This document shows positions 1 through 6,325 of a DNA stretch of 19,704 nt, in pieces (the stretch's first letter is position 1; every line of letters starts with the position of its first letter). The notes beneath the pieces were generated by a model. That model ran no database searches and was not told the origin of the DNA. It was given only the letters and a program-made list of their open reading frames with translations. Location of the stretch: contig JANQKX010000257.1 of assembly GCA_028280915.1 (NCBI GenBank), positions 1-19,704 of the forward strand. The letters run 5' to 3'. This DNA comes from Kiloniellaceae bacterium (GTDB lineage Bacteria > Pseudomonadota > Alphaproteobacteria > Kiloniellales > Kiloniellaceae). Position numbers and translations under genes: made by a program.

Positions 1-271
1 AAAACAATGCCCGCAACGCCGACTTCTTGCAAAAACGGTTACTTCAGGAAAGCGAAAAGCTCAGATTAGCCGCGGCGTCCCGAATTCTTCACGGGGGACC
101 AAGAATTCGAATGATTTGCCGTAACCACCCGGGCTCATCGCCAAGCTTGGTATGCCGTTAGTCGTGAGACACTTTCCTTGACCTCCTCTTTGGAGAGGGA
201 GGGTGTTATCAATGCTCAACGCCTGAGCCAATTCATTGATTCGATCTGGATCTGGCGGGGGGGAGGGGACG
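1..271. other. Leading stretch without a supportable gene
   Basis: No recognisable gene is seen here. One frame is open from the window edge to a stop at 159-161 and reads as a charged, helix-like tail, so it could be the last residues of a gene that starts outside the window, but I recognise no family. An inverted repeat with perfect 9-base arms (CGAATTCTT at 81-89 and AAGAATTCG at 101-109) follows the start of that open frame. It has no T-tract, so it is a weak terminator candidate. A smaller hairpin (CCTCT / AGAGG) lies near 187-200. Confidence 0.4.
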
Positions 272-418
272 ATGCCGAACTCTACCGGTTACAAAGCAAG
301 AAAAATTTATGAGAATAGTTCTCATTATCAAAAATACCTGTTATCATGTACCGAGCCTGCGTTGCACCGGCAATTTCGGGCGCAGAGCATGCATAACGGG
401 CGTTTGCGGTATGATTGA
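272..418 (+). CDS. Possible 48-residue leader ORF upstream of the regulator
   Basis: This short reading frame starts at an ATG placed 5 bases after a very strong Shine-Dalgarno run (GGAGG at 262-266 inside a G-rich tract). It ends in a TGA that overlaps the ATG of the downstream regulator (ATGATTGA at 411-418). The regulator itself has only a poor ribosome-binding site, so translation of this ORF could carry ribosomes to it. The predicted peptide is basic and polar, with no signal peptide or membrane segment, and I recognise no family. A Fur-like palindrome lies inside the ORF, which argues that this stretch may instead be promoter DNA. The strong SD and the exact overlap are what is seen; a leader peptide or coupling role is inference. 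Confidence 0.35.
   Translation: MPNSTGYKARKIYENSSHYQKYLLSCTEPALHRQFRAQSMHNGRLRYD
309..325. promoter_or_regulatory. Fur-box-like palindrome
   Basis: ATGAGAA-TAG-TTCTCAT is a perfect 7-base inverted repeat with a 3-base centre. Read as a 7-1-7 element it is TGAGAAT-A-GTTCTCA, one mismatch from a symmetric box, and it is followed by ATTATCA. It resembles Fur-family operators. It lies about 85 bases upstream of the regulator start, so it would suit autoregulation or metal control of that gene. No binding protein can be assigned from sequence alone. Confidence 0.35.
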
Positions 419-1385
419 GGACAGTCGAGCAAACCGCACCCATGCGGACTTGGTGCGTGAGGTGGCCGGTTCCAGATCGGCGGCGGCCCATTCGGTCTTG
501 GCCGCGTCGTGGACCCGGTCCCTGAAACGCTATGGCCTTTTGCCCGAACAGCGCCGGGGAAAGGAACGCTTGCCCGCCGGCCGCCTGTGTGATCACCGAA
601 GTTCCTTGGGACGGCTGCTGCCGATCTCCGCGCCGGTCATGGATAGGCTTTACGCCAGTTTGGGCTTGGCCGGCTGCAGCGTGTTGCTGAGCGATCACCG
701 GGGCGTGGTGGTGGAGCAGCGCATACCGGCCAGCGACGATCAGGCCTTTCAAGCCGCCGGCCTGTGGCGCGGGACGGTGTGGTCGGAGGCGAAGGAAGGC
801 ACCAACGGCATTGGCACGTGCATCGCCGAGGAAAGCAGCGTGACCGTTTTTCGCGATCAGCATTTCCACGATTGCAATACCATGATGAGCTGTATGGGCG
901 CGCCTGTTTTTGATGAAAAGGGCCGCCTGGCCGCGGTGCTTGACGTGTCTTCCTGCCGGGCGGACATGACCCGCCCCATGGCCATGCTCGTCGCCCAGGC
1001 CGTGGCCGATGGCGCCAGGCAGATCGAGGCCGACCATTTCCAGGCGGTGTTTGCCGGTCAACGGATCCTGCGGGGGCCGGGCGATGGTCAGAACGGCAGC
1101 GTGCTGTTGGCGGTGGACCAGGACGATCTGGTCATCGGGGCCACCCGGGCGGCCCGCAAGGCCTATCGCCTGAGTGAGGAGAGCCTGGCGACCCCGCGCC
1201 CGGTCGGCGATCTTTTCGGTGACTCCGAACGGCGCGGCGTGGGTTTGGAATGTGCGGAACGGCGGGAAGTGCGGCGGGCCATTGCCCGTGCCGATGGGAA
1301 CATGGCCGCGGCCGCCCGTTCTTTGAGCATCAGCCGCGCCACGCTCTACCGGCGCCTGGAGCGCTTGGGCCTGTCGCGCCCCTGA
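411..1385 (+). CDS. GAF-domain / Fis-type HTH transcriptional regulator (AcoR-like, no AAA+ domain)
   Basis: This predicted 324-residue DNA-binding regulator has an N-terminal GAF-type sensor region (about residues 55-200) that includes the VWSEAKEGTNGIGT stretch typical of AcoR-family proteins. The C-terminus is a Fis-type helix-turn-helix (about 285-322; NMAAAARSLSISRATLYRRL). The central sigma-54-interacting AAA+ domain of full AcoR is absent, so it cannot act as a classical enhancer-binding ATPase and more likely acts as a direct activator or repressor. An upstream in-frame ATG at 309 has no SD and lies in a palindrome, so I chose 411. It sits directly upstream of, and co-directional with, an aldehyde dehydrogenase and DUF779 gene, which it probably controls in response to an alcohol or aldehyde. 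The family call is firm; the effector is unknown. Confidence 0.85.
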   Translation: MIEDSRANRTHADLVREVAGSRSAAAHSVLAASWTRSLKRYGLLPEQRRGKERLPAGRLCDHRSSLGRLLPISAPVMDRLYASLGLAGCSVLLSDHRGVVVEQRIPASDDQAFQAAGLWRGTVWSEAKEGTNGIGTCIAEESSVTVFRDQHFHDCNTMMSCMGAPVFDEKGRLAAVLDVSSCRADMTRPMAMLVAQAVADGARQIEADHFQAVFAGQRILRGPGDGQNGSVLLAVDQDDLVIGATRAARKAYRLSEESLATPRPVGDLFGDSERRGVGLECAERREVRRAIARADGNMAAAARSLSISRATLYRRLERLGLSRP

Positions 1386-1417
1386 TCCCTTCGGGTCTTC
1401 TTATTGCCGGCATGACC

Positions 1418-1435
1418 TGTCTCAGAACTGAGACA
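1418..1435. promoter_or_regulatory. Perfect 18-bp palindrome, probable operator of the GAF/Fis regulator
   Basis: TGTCTCAG-AA-CTGAGACA has perfect 8-base arms. It lies in the 154-base gap between the regulator and the aldehyde dehydrogenase, about 105 bases upstream of the dehydrogenase ATG. This is the expected place and form for the binding site of a dimeric Fis-type HTH. A second inverted repeat (ACTG...CAGT, 1491-1511, with inner CGAA/TTCG pairing) lies closer to the gene, in the likely 5' untranslated region. Confidence 0.55.
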
Positions 1436-1539
1436 CTCCCATGAATCGGCCTATTCACCCCTCTTTTTTCCCAAGGCCGTCCGGCGTCACACTGCGCGAA
1501 ATCTTCGCAGTTTGATGAAGCGCAACCGGAGGAAAGCCA

Positions 1540-3063
1540 ATGCCAGATACCCATGTGGTCACCGTCTCGTCGTCGCCGTCTCCCTTTAAGGAGCGTTACG
1601 ATAACTTTATCGGCGGTGAATTCGTGCCTCCCAAGGCGGGGCGCTATTTCGACAATACGACCCCCATTTCCGGCCAGGTGATTTGCCAGATTGCCCGCTC
1701 GGACGGGAGCGACATCGAAGCGGCGCTGGATGCGGCCCATGCCGCGAAGGACGCCTGGGGCCGCACCTCGACCGCCGAACGGGCGGTGATTTTGAACCAG
1801 ATCGCCGACCGGCTGCAGGACAACCTGGACAAGCTGGCCCTTTGCGAAACCTGGGACAACGGCAAGCCGATCCGGGAATCCACCGCGGCTGACCTGCCCT
1901 TGGCAGTGGACCACTTCCGCTACTTCGCCGGGTGCATCAGGGCCCAGGAAGGAGGAATCAGCGAGATCGACTCCGAGACCATCGCCTATCACTTCCACGA
2001 GCCCCTGGGCGTTGTCGGCCAGATCATTCCCTGGAACTTCCCCCTGCTCATGGCCGTGTGGAAGTTGGCGCCTGCCTTGGCGGCCGGCAACTGCGTGGTG
2101 CTGAAACCGGCCGAACAGACCCCGGCCACGATCATGGTGTTTGCCGAACTGATCGCCGATCTCCTGCCCAAGGGCGTGCTCAACATCGTCAACGGCTTCG
2201 GGCTGGAAGCGGGGCGGCCCCTGGCCAGCAATCCGCGCATCGCCAAGATCGCCTTCACCGGCGAGACCACCACCGGGCGCTTGATCATGCAGTACGCCTC
2301 GGAAAACATTATTCCGGTGACCTTGGAGCTGGGCGGTAAATCCCCCAACATCTTCTTTGAGGATGTGATGGCGGAAGACGACGCCTTTTTCGACAAGGCC
2401 ATCGAGGGTTTCGTCATGTTTGCCCTGAACCAGGGTGAGGTGTGCACCTGCCCGTCGCGGGCCCTCATTCATGAAAAGATCTATGACCGCTTCATGGACC
2501 GGGCGTTGACCCGCGTGCAAGCCATCAAGCAGGGCAATCCCCTGGAGGCGGATACCATGATCGGGGCCCAGGCCTCCTCCGAGCAGCAGGAGAAAATCCT
2601 CTCCTACTTCGATATCGGAAAGCAGGAAGGCGCCGAGGTTCTGATGGGGGGGCAGGCGGCCGACCTGGGCGGTGAGCTGTCCGGCGGATACTACATCCAG
2701 CCGACGGTGTTGAAGGGTCACAACAAGATGCGGGTGTTCCAGGAAGAGATTTTCGGCCCCGTGGTTTCCGTGACCACTTTCAGCGACGACGATCAGGCCC
2801 TGGAGATCGCCAACGACACCCTCTATGGTTTGGGCGCGGGCGTGTGGAGCCGGGATGCCAATCGCTGCTACCACTTTGGCCGGGCCATTCAGGCCGGACG
2901 GGTGTGGACCAATTGTTATCATGCCTATCCGGCCCACGCGGCCTTCGGCGGCTACAAGCAATCGGGCATTGGGCGCGAGAACCATGCCAAGATGCTGGAT
3001 CACTATCAGCAAACCAAAAACATGCTGGTGAGCTATTCGCCGAACAAGCTCGGCTTTTTCTAA
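1540..3063 (+). CDS. NAD-dependent aldehyde dehydrogenase (acetaldehyde dehydrogenase type, ExaC/AcoD-like)
   Basis: This 507-residue cytosolic enzyme oxidises an aliphatic aldehyde such as acetaldehyde to the carboxylate with NAD(P)+. The family hallmarks are present: IIPWNFPLLMAVWKLAPAL near 162-180, the cofactor-binding FTGETTTGR near 239-247, the general base in LELGGKSPN (E263) and the catalytic cysteine in GEVCTCPSR (C302). Its length is normal for the family. The ATG at 1540 has GGAGG at 1528-1532, 7 bases upstream. The GAF/Fis regulator before it and the DUF779 gene after it form a set commonly found around ethanol/acetaldehyde oxidation genes, which supports a short-chain aldehyde as substrate. 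The exact substrate is inferred from this context. Confidence 0.93.
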   Translation: MPDTHVVTVSSSPSPFKERYDNFIGGEFVPPKAGRYFDNTTPISGQVICQIARSDGSDIEAALDAAHAAKDAWGRTSTAERAVILNQIADRLQDNLDKLALCETWDNGKPIRESTAADLPLAVDHFRYFAGCIRAQEGGISEIDSETIAYHFHEPLGVVGQIIPWNFPLLMAVWKLAPALAAGNCVVLKPAEQTPATIMVFAELIADLLPKGVLNIVNGFGLEAGRPLASNPRIAKIAFTGETTTGRLIMQYASENIIPVTLELGGKSPNIFFEDVMAEDDAFFDKAIEGFVMFALNQGEVCTCPSRALIHEKIYDRFMDRALTRVQAIKQGNPLEADTMIGAQASSEQQEKILSYFDIGKQEGAEVLMGGQAADLGGELSGGYYIQPTVLKGHNKMRVFQEEIFGPVVSVTTFSDDDQALEIANDTLYGLGAGVWSRDANRCYHFGRAIQAGRVWTNCYHAYPAHAAFGGYKQSGIGRENHAKMLDHYQQTKNMLVSYSPNKLGFF

Positions 3064-3076
3064 GCCGGTGGGGTGA

Positions 3077-3117
3077 ATGGGCGGCTCCGGTGACCTCCTC
3101 ACACCGCCGCCGCCCAT
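3077..3117. repeat. Long interrupted stem-loop between aldehyde dehydrogenase and DUF779
   Basis: ATGGGCGGC (3077-3085) pairs perfectly with GCCGCCCAT (3109-3117). Inside it, CGGTG (3088-3092) pairs with CACCG (3102-3106). The two stems are separated by a symmetric 2-by-2 internal loop and capped by 9 bases. No T-tract follows, so it is more likely an mRNA-stabilising or expression-setting hairpin within the operon than a simple terminator. Confidence 0.65.
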
Positions 3118-3156
3118 CTCCAGGCTTTCAGTCCAAAGTTCAGGAAAAATAGCATC

Positions 3157-3540
3157 ATGACCAAGGCCTCCGATCCAACGCCCAGGGTGCGGGCCACGCC
3201 CGAAGCGCTGGACTTGATCGCGGAAATCCGCCGCGAGCACCCCGAGATTTTGTTTCATCAGTCCGGCGGCTGCTGCGACGGCTCCAGCCCCATGTGTTAT
3301 CCGGCCGACGATTTTAAGGTCGGCACGCGGGACATCAAGCTGGGCGAGGTGGGCGGTGTCCCGGTCTACATTTCCGCCAGTCAGTTCGAGGTCTGGAAGC
3401 ACACCCAGCTGATCCTCGATGTGGTGCCGGGCCGGGGCGGCATGTTCTCCCTGGACAACGGCCGCGAGCGCCGTTTCTTGACCCGTTCCCGCGTCTTTAC
3501 GCCCCAGGAATGTGCCGAGCTGAACGAGGCAAAGGACTGA
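3157..3540 (+). CDS. DUF779 family protein
   Basis: This small 127-residue protein belongs to the DUF779 family, whose genes commonly follow acetaldehyde dehydrogenases. The recognisable core is HQSGGCCDGSSPMC (about residues 35-48), which is rich in cysteines and could bind a metal or a thiol-reactive ligand. A second conserved block reads WKHTQLILDVVPGRGGMFSLD. There is no signal peptide or membrane segment. The biochemical role of the family is not established to my knowledge. It follows the dehydrogenase by 93 bases across a strong hairpin, with only a modest SD (AGGA at 3142-3145), and is probably co-transcribed with it. Confidence 0.88.
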   Translation: MTKASDPTPRVRATPEALDLIAEIRREHPEILFHQSGGCCDGSSPMCYPADDFKVGTRDIKLGEVGGVPVYISASQFEVWKHTQLILDVVPGRGGMFSLDNGRERRFLTRSRVFTPQECAELNEAKD

Positions 3541-3548
3541 GGCAAGGG

Positions 3549-3570
3549 CGGGGTGCTTTTTTGCGCCCCG
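3549..3570. terminator. Hairpin between convergent DUF779 and larB genes
   Basis: CGGGGTGC (3549-3556) pairs with GCGCCCCG (3563-3570) with one G-T pair and a T6 loop. It sits just after the DUF779 stop and about 60 bases past the larB stop on the other strand. It could end transcription from either side, although neither strand has a U-tract directly after the stem. Confidence 0.45.
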
Positions 3571-3629
3571 GTGCCAATGTTGATCACGTGACGTCTCAGC
3601 CTGGAGTGGCCTTTGCGCGCCTTGGGCCC

Positions 3630-4310
3630 TCATGGATAGGGATGTCCCCGGTTATCCCCGTTGGTGTTGAGCGCACGCAAGGCGGCCAAAGCCGCGCCGT
3701 AGCCGTTGTCGATGTTGACGGTGACGATGCCCGGAGCACAGCTGGCCAAAATGGCTTTTAGCGCCGTCTCGCCTTCATTGGCGGCGCCATAACCGACGGA
3801 TGTGGGCAGGGCTATGATGAGGGAGGGGACAAGGCCGCCAAGAACGCTGACCAGCGCGGCGTCCATGCCCGCCGCGACGATCACGATGGGGCATGCCCGG
3901 ATCACATCCAGTTTCCGCTCCAGCCGCCAAAGGCCGGCGACCCCCACGTCATAAATTTCCCGGCAGCCTATGCCGTGGAACGCCAGGCTTCGCACGGCTT
4001 CCTTCGCCGGCCCCATATCCGAACTGCCCGCGGTCACGATCCCCACTGTTGGCGTGTGCCGGAGGGTTTGCGGCTTGCCGAAAAACGCGGTCTGGGAGAT
4101 GTGGCAATAATCGAGGGTGTTTCTGACCTCCGCGGACAGAGCGTTGAACTGATCGGCACTCAATCGGGTCAGAAGCACGGGCATCTCCCGCTCGCGGAAG
4201 CGGGCGATCGCTTCCTCAATGACCGCAACGGGTTTCCAAGCGCATAACACGGCTTCGCCGAAGCCGAGCCTGTCAACGCGGCGATGGTCAATGACAACAA
4301 AATCAGACAT
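3630..4310 (-). CDS. larB: LarB, pyridinium-3,5-biscarboxylic acid mononucleotide synthase
   Basis: LarB performs the first step of nickel-pincer nucleotide cofactor synthesis, carboxylating and hydrolysing nicotinic acid adenine dinucleotide to the biscarboxylated mononucleotide. The 226-residue product has a PurE-like C-terminal domain with VGIVTAGSSDMGPAKEA (89-105), AAGMDAALVSVLGGLVPS (146-163) and ALPTSVGYGA (167-176). It also has SCAPGIVTVNIDNG, whose C191 matches the reactive cysteine known in Lactobacillus plantarum LarB. The ATG at 4310 is chosen because it overlaps the larE stop (ATGTCTGA) and starts family-like sequence; the frame stays open upstream but reads as larE in another frame. 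It is the last gene of the larA-C-E-B operon. Confidence 0.93.
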   Translation of the reverse strand: MSDFVVIDHRRVDRLGFGEAVLCAWKPVAVIEEAIARFREREMPVLLTRLSADQFNALSAEVRNTLDYCHISQTAFFGKPQTLRHTPTVGIVTAGSSDMGPAKEAVRSLAFHGIGCREIYDVGVAGLWRLERKLDVIRACPIVIVAAGMDAALVSVLGGLVPSLIIALPTSVGYGAANEGETALKAILASCAPGIVTVNIDNGYGAALAALRALNTNGDNRGHPYP

Positions 4311-5139
4311 GTGGTTTATCCCGCAGAAACGCGCTTCCCTGCCGATAGGGCAAAAAGGCGATCCCGTTGCTTTGCAAATATCTTTTTGGAAAGAGGCGGG
4401 TAATCTTTTCGGCGAGTTCCTGTCTGGTGTGTTCTTCCATACGGTTGAGGCATTCCGGGTCCAGCTCGACCGCCACGCCGGTCTTGCGCAAACGGCATCT
4501 CGCAATCCGGGGCCGCAGAACCTCTTTGATCAGATCTTCGGCTTGGTCGATGGCGAGCAGGCTGGCCGGCTGGATTGGCAGGCCGGTTTCCACCCGGCTC
4601 GAAAGGCAAGGGGCGGCGGGCAGGCGCGCCAGATCCAAGTAGCCAAGCGCTTCGGCCAAGGCGCGCACATCCGATTTGGCAAAACCCGCCTCCACGTAAG
4701 GATGGCGCACCTTTGCCTGTGCCGCAGCCGTCAGGCCGGGCCTGAAATCAGCCAAATCGTCACAGTTGGTGCCCGAGAGAATGACGCCGTGTGTCAGATC
4801 TGAAATCGTCGAATAGAGATTTTTCTTGCAATAAAAGCATCGATTTACCGGGTTTTGCCTGTAGGTGTCATCGTCGAACTCCCCCGCATCCACCAAAAAA
4901 AGCTGCCAAGATTCCAGCGCCGCGATTTTTTTCACCCGTGCCGTCGCGCGTGGGGGCACGGCCGGTGACACGGCATGGTACACGTTAACCCGGTTTTTCG
5001 ACCGTCGCTTGGCAAAGATCGCCAGCGTGGTGGAATCGACCCCGCCGCTCACGGCTACGGCACTGTCGGGTAGGCCGGACAGTACTTCCGTCAGACGATC
5101 GAGCTTTTCCTCAAAGCTTGCCACCTTCGCCGCTTTCAT
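4303..5139 (-). CDS. larE: LarE, ATP-dependent sacrificial sulfur transferase
   Basis: LarE converts the two carboxylates of the pincer precursor to thiocarboxylates, using ATP and, in the L. plantarum enzyme, its own cysteine sulfur. The 278-residue product starts with a PP-loop ATP pyrophosphatase motif (AVSGGVDSTT, 29-38). It continues with NRCFYCKKNLY (99-109), GTNCDDLADFRPGL (123-136) and AAPCLSSR (175-182). C178 corresponds to the sacrificial cysteine of the single-cysteine class. I chose the ATG at 5139, which overlaps the end of larC; the SD-like GGAGG is about 12 bases away, which is long. Family identity is strong. Whether sulfur comes from C178 or from an Fe-S-type mechanism is not shown by sequence. 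Confidence 0.92.
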   Translation of the reverse strand: MKAAKVASFEEKLDRLTEVLSGLPDSAVAVSGGVDSTTLAIFAKRRSKNRVNVYHAVSPAVPPRATARVKKIAALESWQLFLVDAGEFDDDTYRQNPVNRCFYCKKNLYSTISDLTHGVILSGTNCDDLADFRPGLTAAAQAKVRHPYVEAGFAKSDVRALAEALGYLDLARLPAAPCLSSRVETGLPIQPASLLAIDQAEDLIKEVLRPRIARCRLRKTGVAVELDPECLNRMEEHTRQELAEKITRLFPKRYLQSNGIAFLPYRQGSAFLRDKPHV

Positions 5140-6325
5140 CGTCTTCGTTGGCCTCCGCCCGTCTACGCAAGGCTTGCCGGAAAAAATGGCCGCCTGCCAC
5201 CTGTTTGAGATCATCCATCTCCGCTTTGACGGTCTGGGAGCCGTCCGGTCTTGTTGCCCGTTTTATGCGAACGTCAAGGTCGCCGGTGTTGATGGAAGAC
5301 GCCTGTCTTGGCAGGGATTGCCTGGCGACCACGTGCCATCGCAGCCCCAGTGTGGTGGTCTCCATGAAGCAGGCTTGGATCAAAGAGTCGGCTTGTGCGG
5401 AGTCGACAAGCACTTGAACCTGAGTGGCCATGCGGTTTTTTTTGGCGAAAACCGGGACCTGCACCAACTCGCGCACCCCCGTCTCCCGGCGCAGGTTGTC
5501 CAAGGCGACGGCGAGGTCCTCCGGCGTTTGATCATCGATTTCGAACTGCACCACGACCATCTCCTCGGTCTGCGGGGGGTGGCATGCCGGCTCCAAGACC
5601 AAGGCCCGCAAAAAGTTGCCGATGCCGGGCAGGTTCTGAGACCCGAGCCCCATGCCGCTCGAGATGATCCTGGCCGTGCCGGGACCGGGGTGCCGGCTTG
5701 GCGCCAGATGGCGTAGGATCGCGGCCCCGGTGGGTGTCACCCGCTCGCCGGGAATACCGTCTTGACGAAGCTCGAAGCCCTGCAAAAGCTTTGCGGTCGC
5801 CGGCGCGGGCAGGGGCAAAACACCATGTGCCGATTGCACCCGGCCGCCGCCGAACGGCAAGGGACTACAGCTCCAGGTGACCTCCGCGCGCTCAATCAAG
5901 AAGGCGGCGGAGACCATGTCGGCAATGGAATCCCAGGCGCCGACTTCGTGAAAGGTCACCTGGTCGGGCCCCACGCCATGCACCTCTCCCTCCACCGTCG
6001 CGAGAAGGTGAAACATCTCCTTGGAGCGTCTGACGGTCTCCTTCGGTAGGCCCGCGGCGTCGAGAAAAGTCAAGATGTCGGCGTATCGTCGATGCATGGC
6101 CGCGGCCTGGCATTTGGCGGTGACCTTAAAAAGTTTGCCTGAAAATCCATTGTTGGCGGACTGCGTCAGTCTGACGCTCACCAGGTCTCGCAGGCACGAA
6201 TTCTCAAGGAGCGCCATCAGCTCTGGAAGCAGTTCCGGGATGGCGTCCAAAAGCGAGGCGCAAAACATATCACCGGCCATCCCGCCGACGGGATCCAGAT
6301 GAATATGGTTCCTTTTAGACGCCAT
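5111..6325 (-). CDS. larC: LarC, nickel insertion protein (single uninterrupted ORF)
   Basis: LarC is the CTP-dependent cyclometallase that inserts nickel into the bis-thiocarboxylate nucleotide to complete the pincer cofactor. The 404-residue product shows the family blocks HLDPVGGMAGDMF (9-21), FHEVGAWDSIADMV, HGVLPLPAPATAKLL, GERVTPTGAAIL and, in the C-terminal half, FEIDDQTPEDLA and VKAEMDDLKQVA. In L. plantarum this protein is made as LarC1/LarC2 by frameshifting; here both halves lie in one frame. The ATG at 6325 overlaps the end of larA, and the frame upstream of it lacks family sequence. The C-terminus carries an acidic-basic tail that overlaps larE by 29 bases. Confidence 0.93.
   Translation of the reverse strand: MASKRNHIHLDPVGGMAGDMFCASLLDAIPELLPELMALLENSCLRDLVSVRLTQSANNGFSGKLFKVTAKCQAAAMHRRYADILTFLDAAGLPKETVRRSKEMFHLLATVEGEVHGVGPDQVTFHEVGAWDSIADMVSAAFLIERAEVTWSCSPLPFGGGRVQSAHGVLPLPAPATAKLLQGFELRQDGIPGERVTPTGAAILRHLAPSRHPGPGTARIISSGMGLGSQNLPGIGNFLRALVLEPACHPPQTEEMVVVQFEIDDQTPEDLAVALDNLRRETGVRELVQVPVFAKKNRMATQVQVLVDSAQADSLIQACFMETTTLGLRWHVVARQSLPRQASSINTGDLDVRIKRATRPDGSQTVKAEMDDLKQVAGGHFFRQALRRRAEANEDDESGEGGKL

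Noticed and set aside
3..161. Open frame from the left window edge as a partial gene
   Set aside because: Only about 52 codons with no recognisable family and competing open frames on the same strand; noted in the region entry but not called.
178..209. TTGACC ... TGTTAT as a sigma-70 promoter for the leader ORF
   Set aside because: The 20-base spacer is too long for a convincing promoter.
282..1061. 259-codon frame antisense to the GAF/Fis regulator
   Set aside because: Histidine- and glycine-rich low-information translation without family features; the sense gene is clear.
1470..1500. Sigma-54 (-24/-12) promoter before the aldehyde dehydrogenase
   Set aside because: The nearest GG...GC pair (GGCGTCACACTGC) has nine instead of ten bases between, and the regulator lacks a sigma-54 AAA+ domain.
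1330..3633. Very long (767-codon) open frame antisense to the aldehyde dehydrogenase and its neighbours
   Set aside because: It mirrors GC-rich codon bias of the sense genes, has no recognisable domain, and spans three genes and their gaps.
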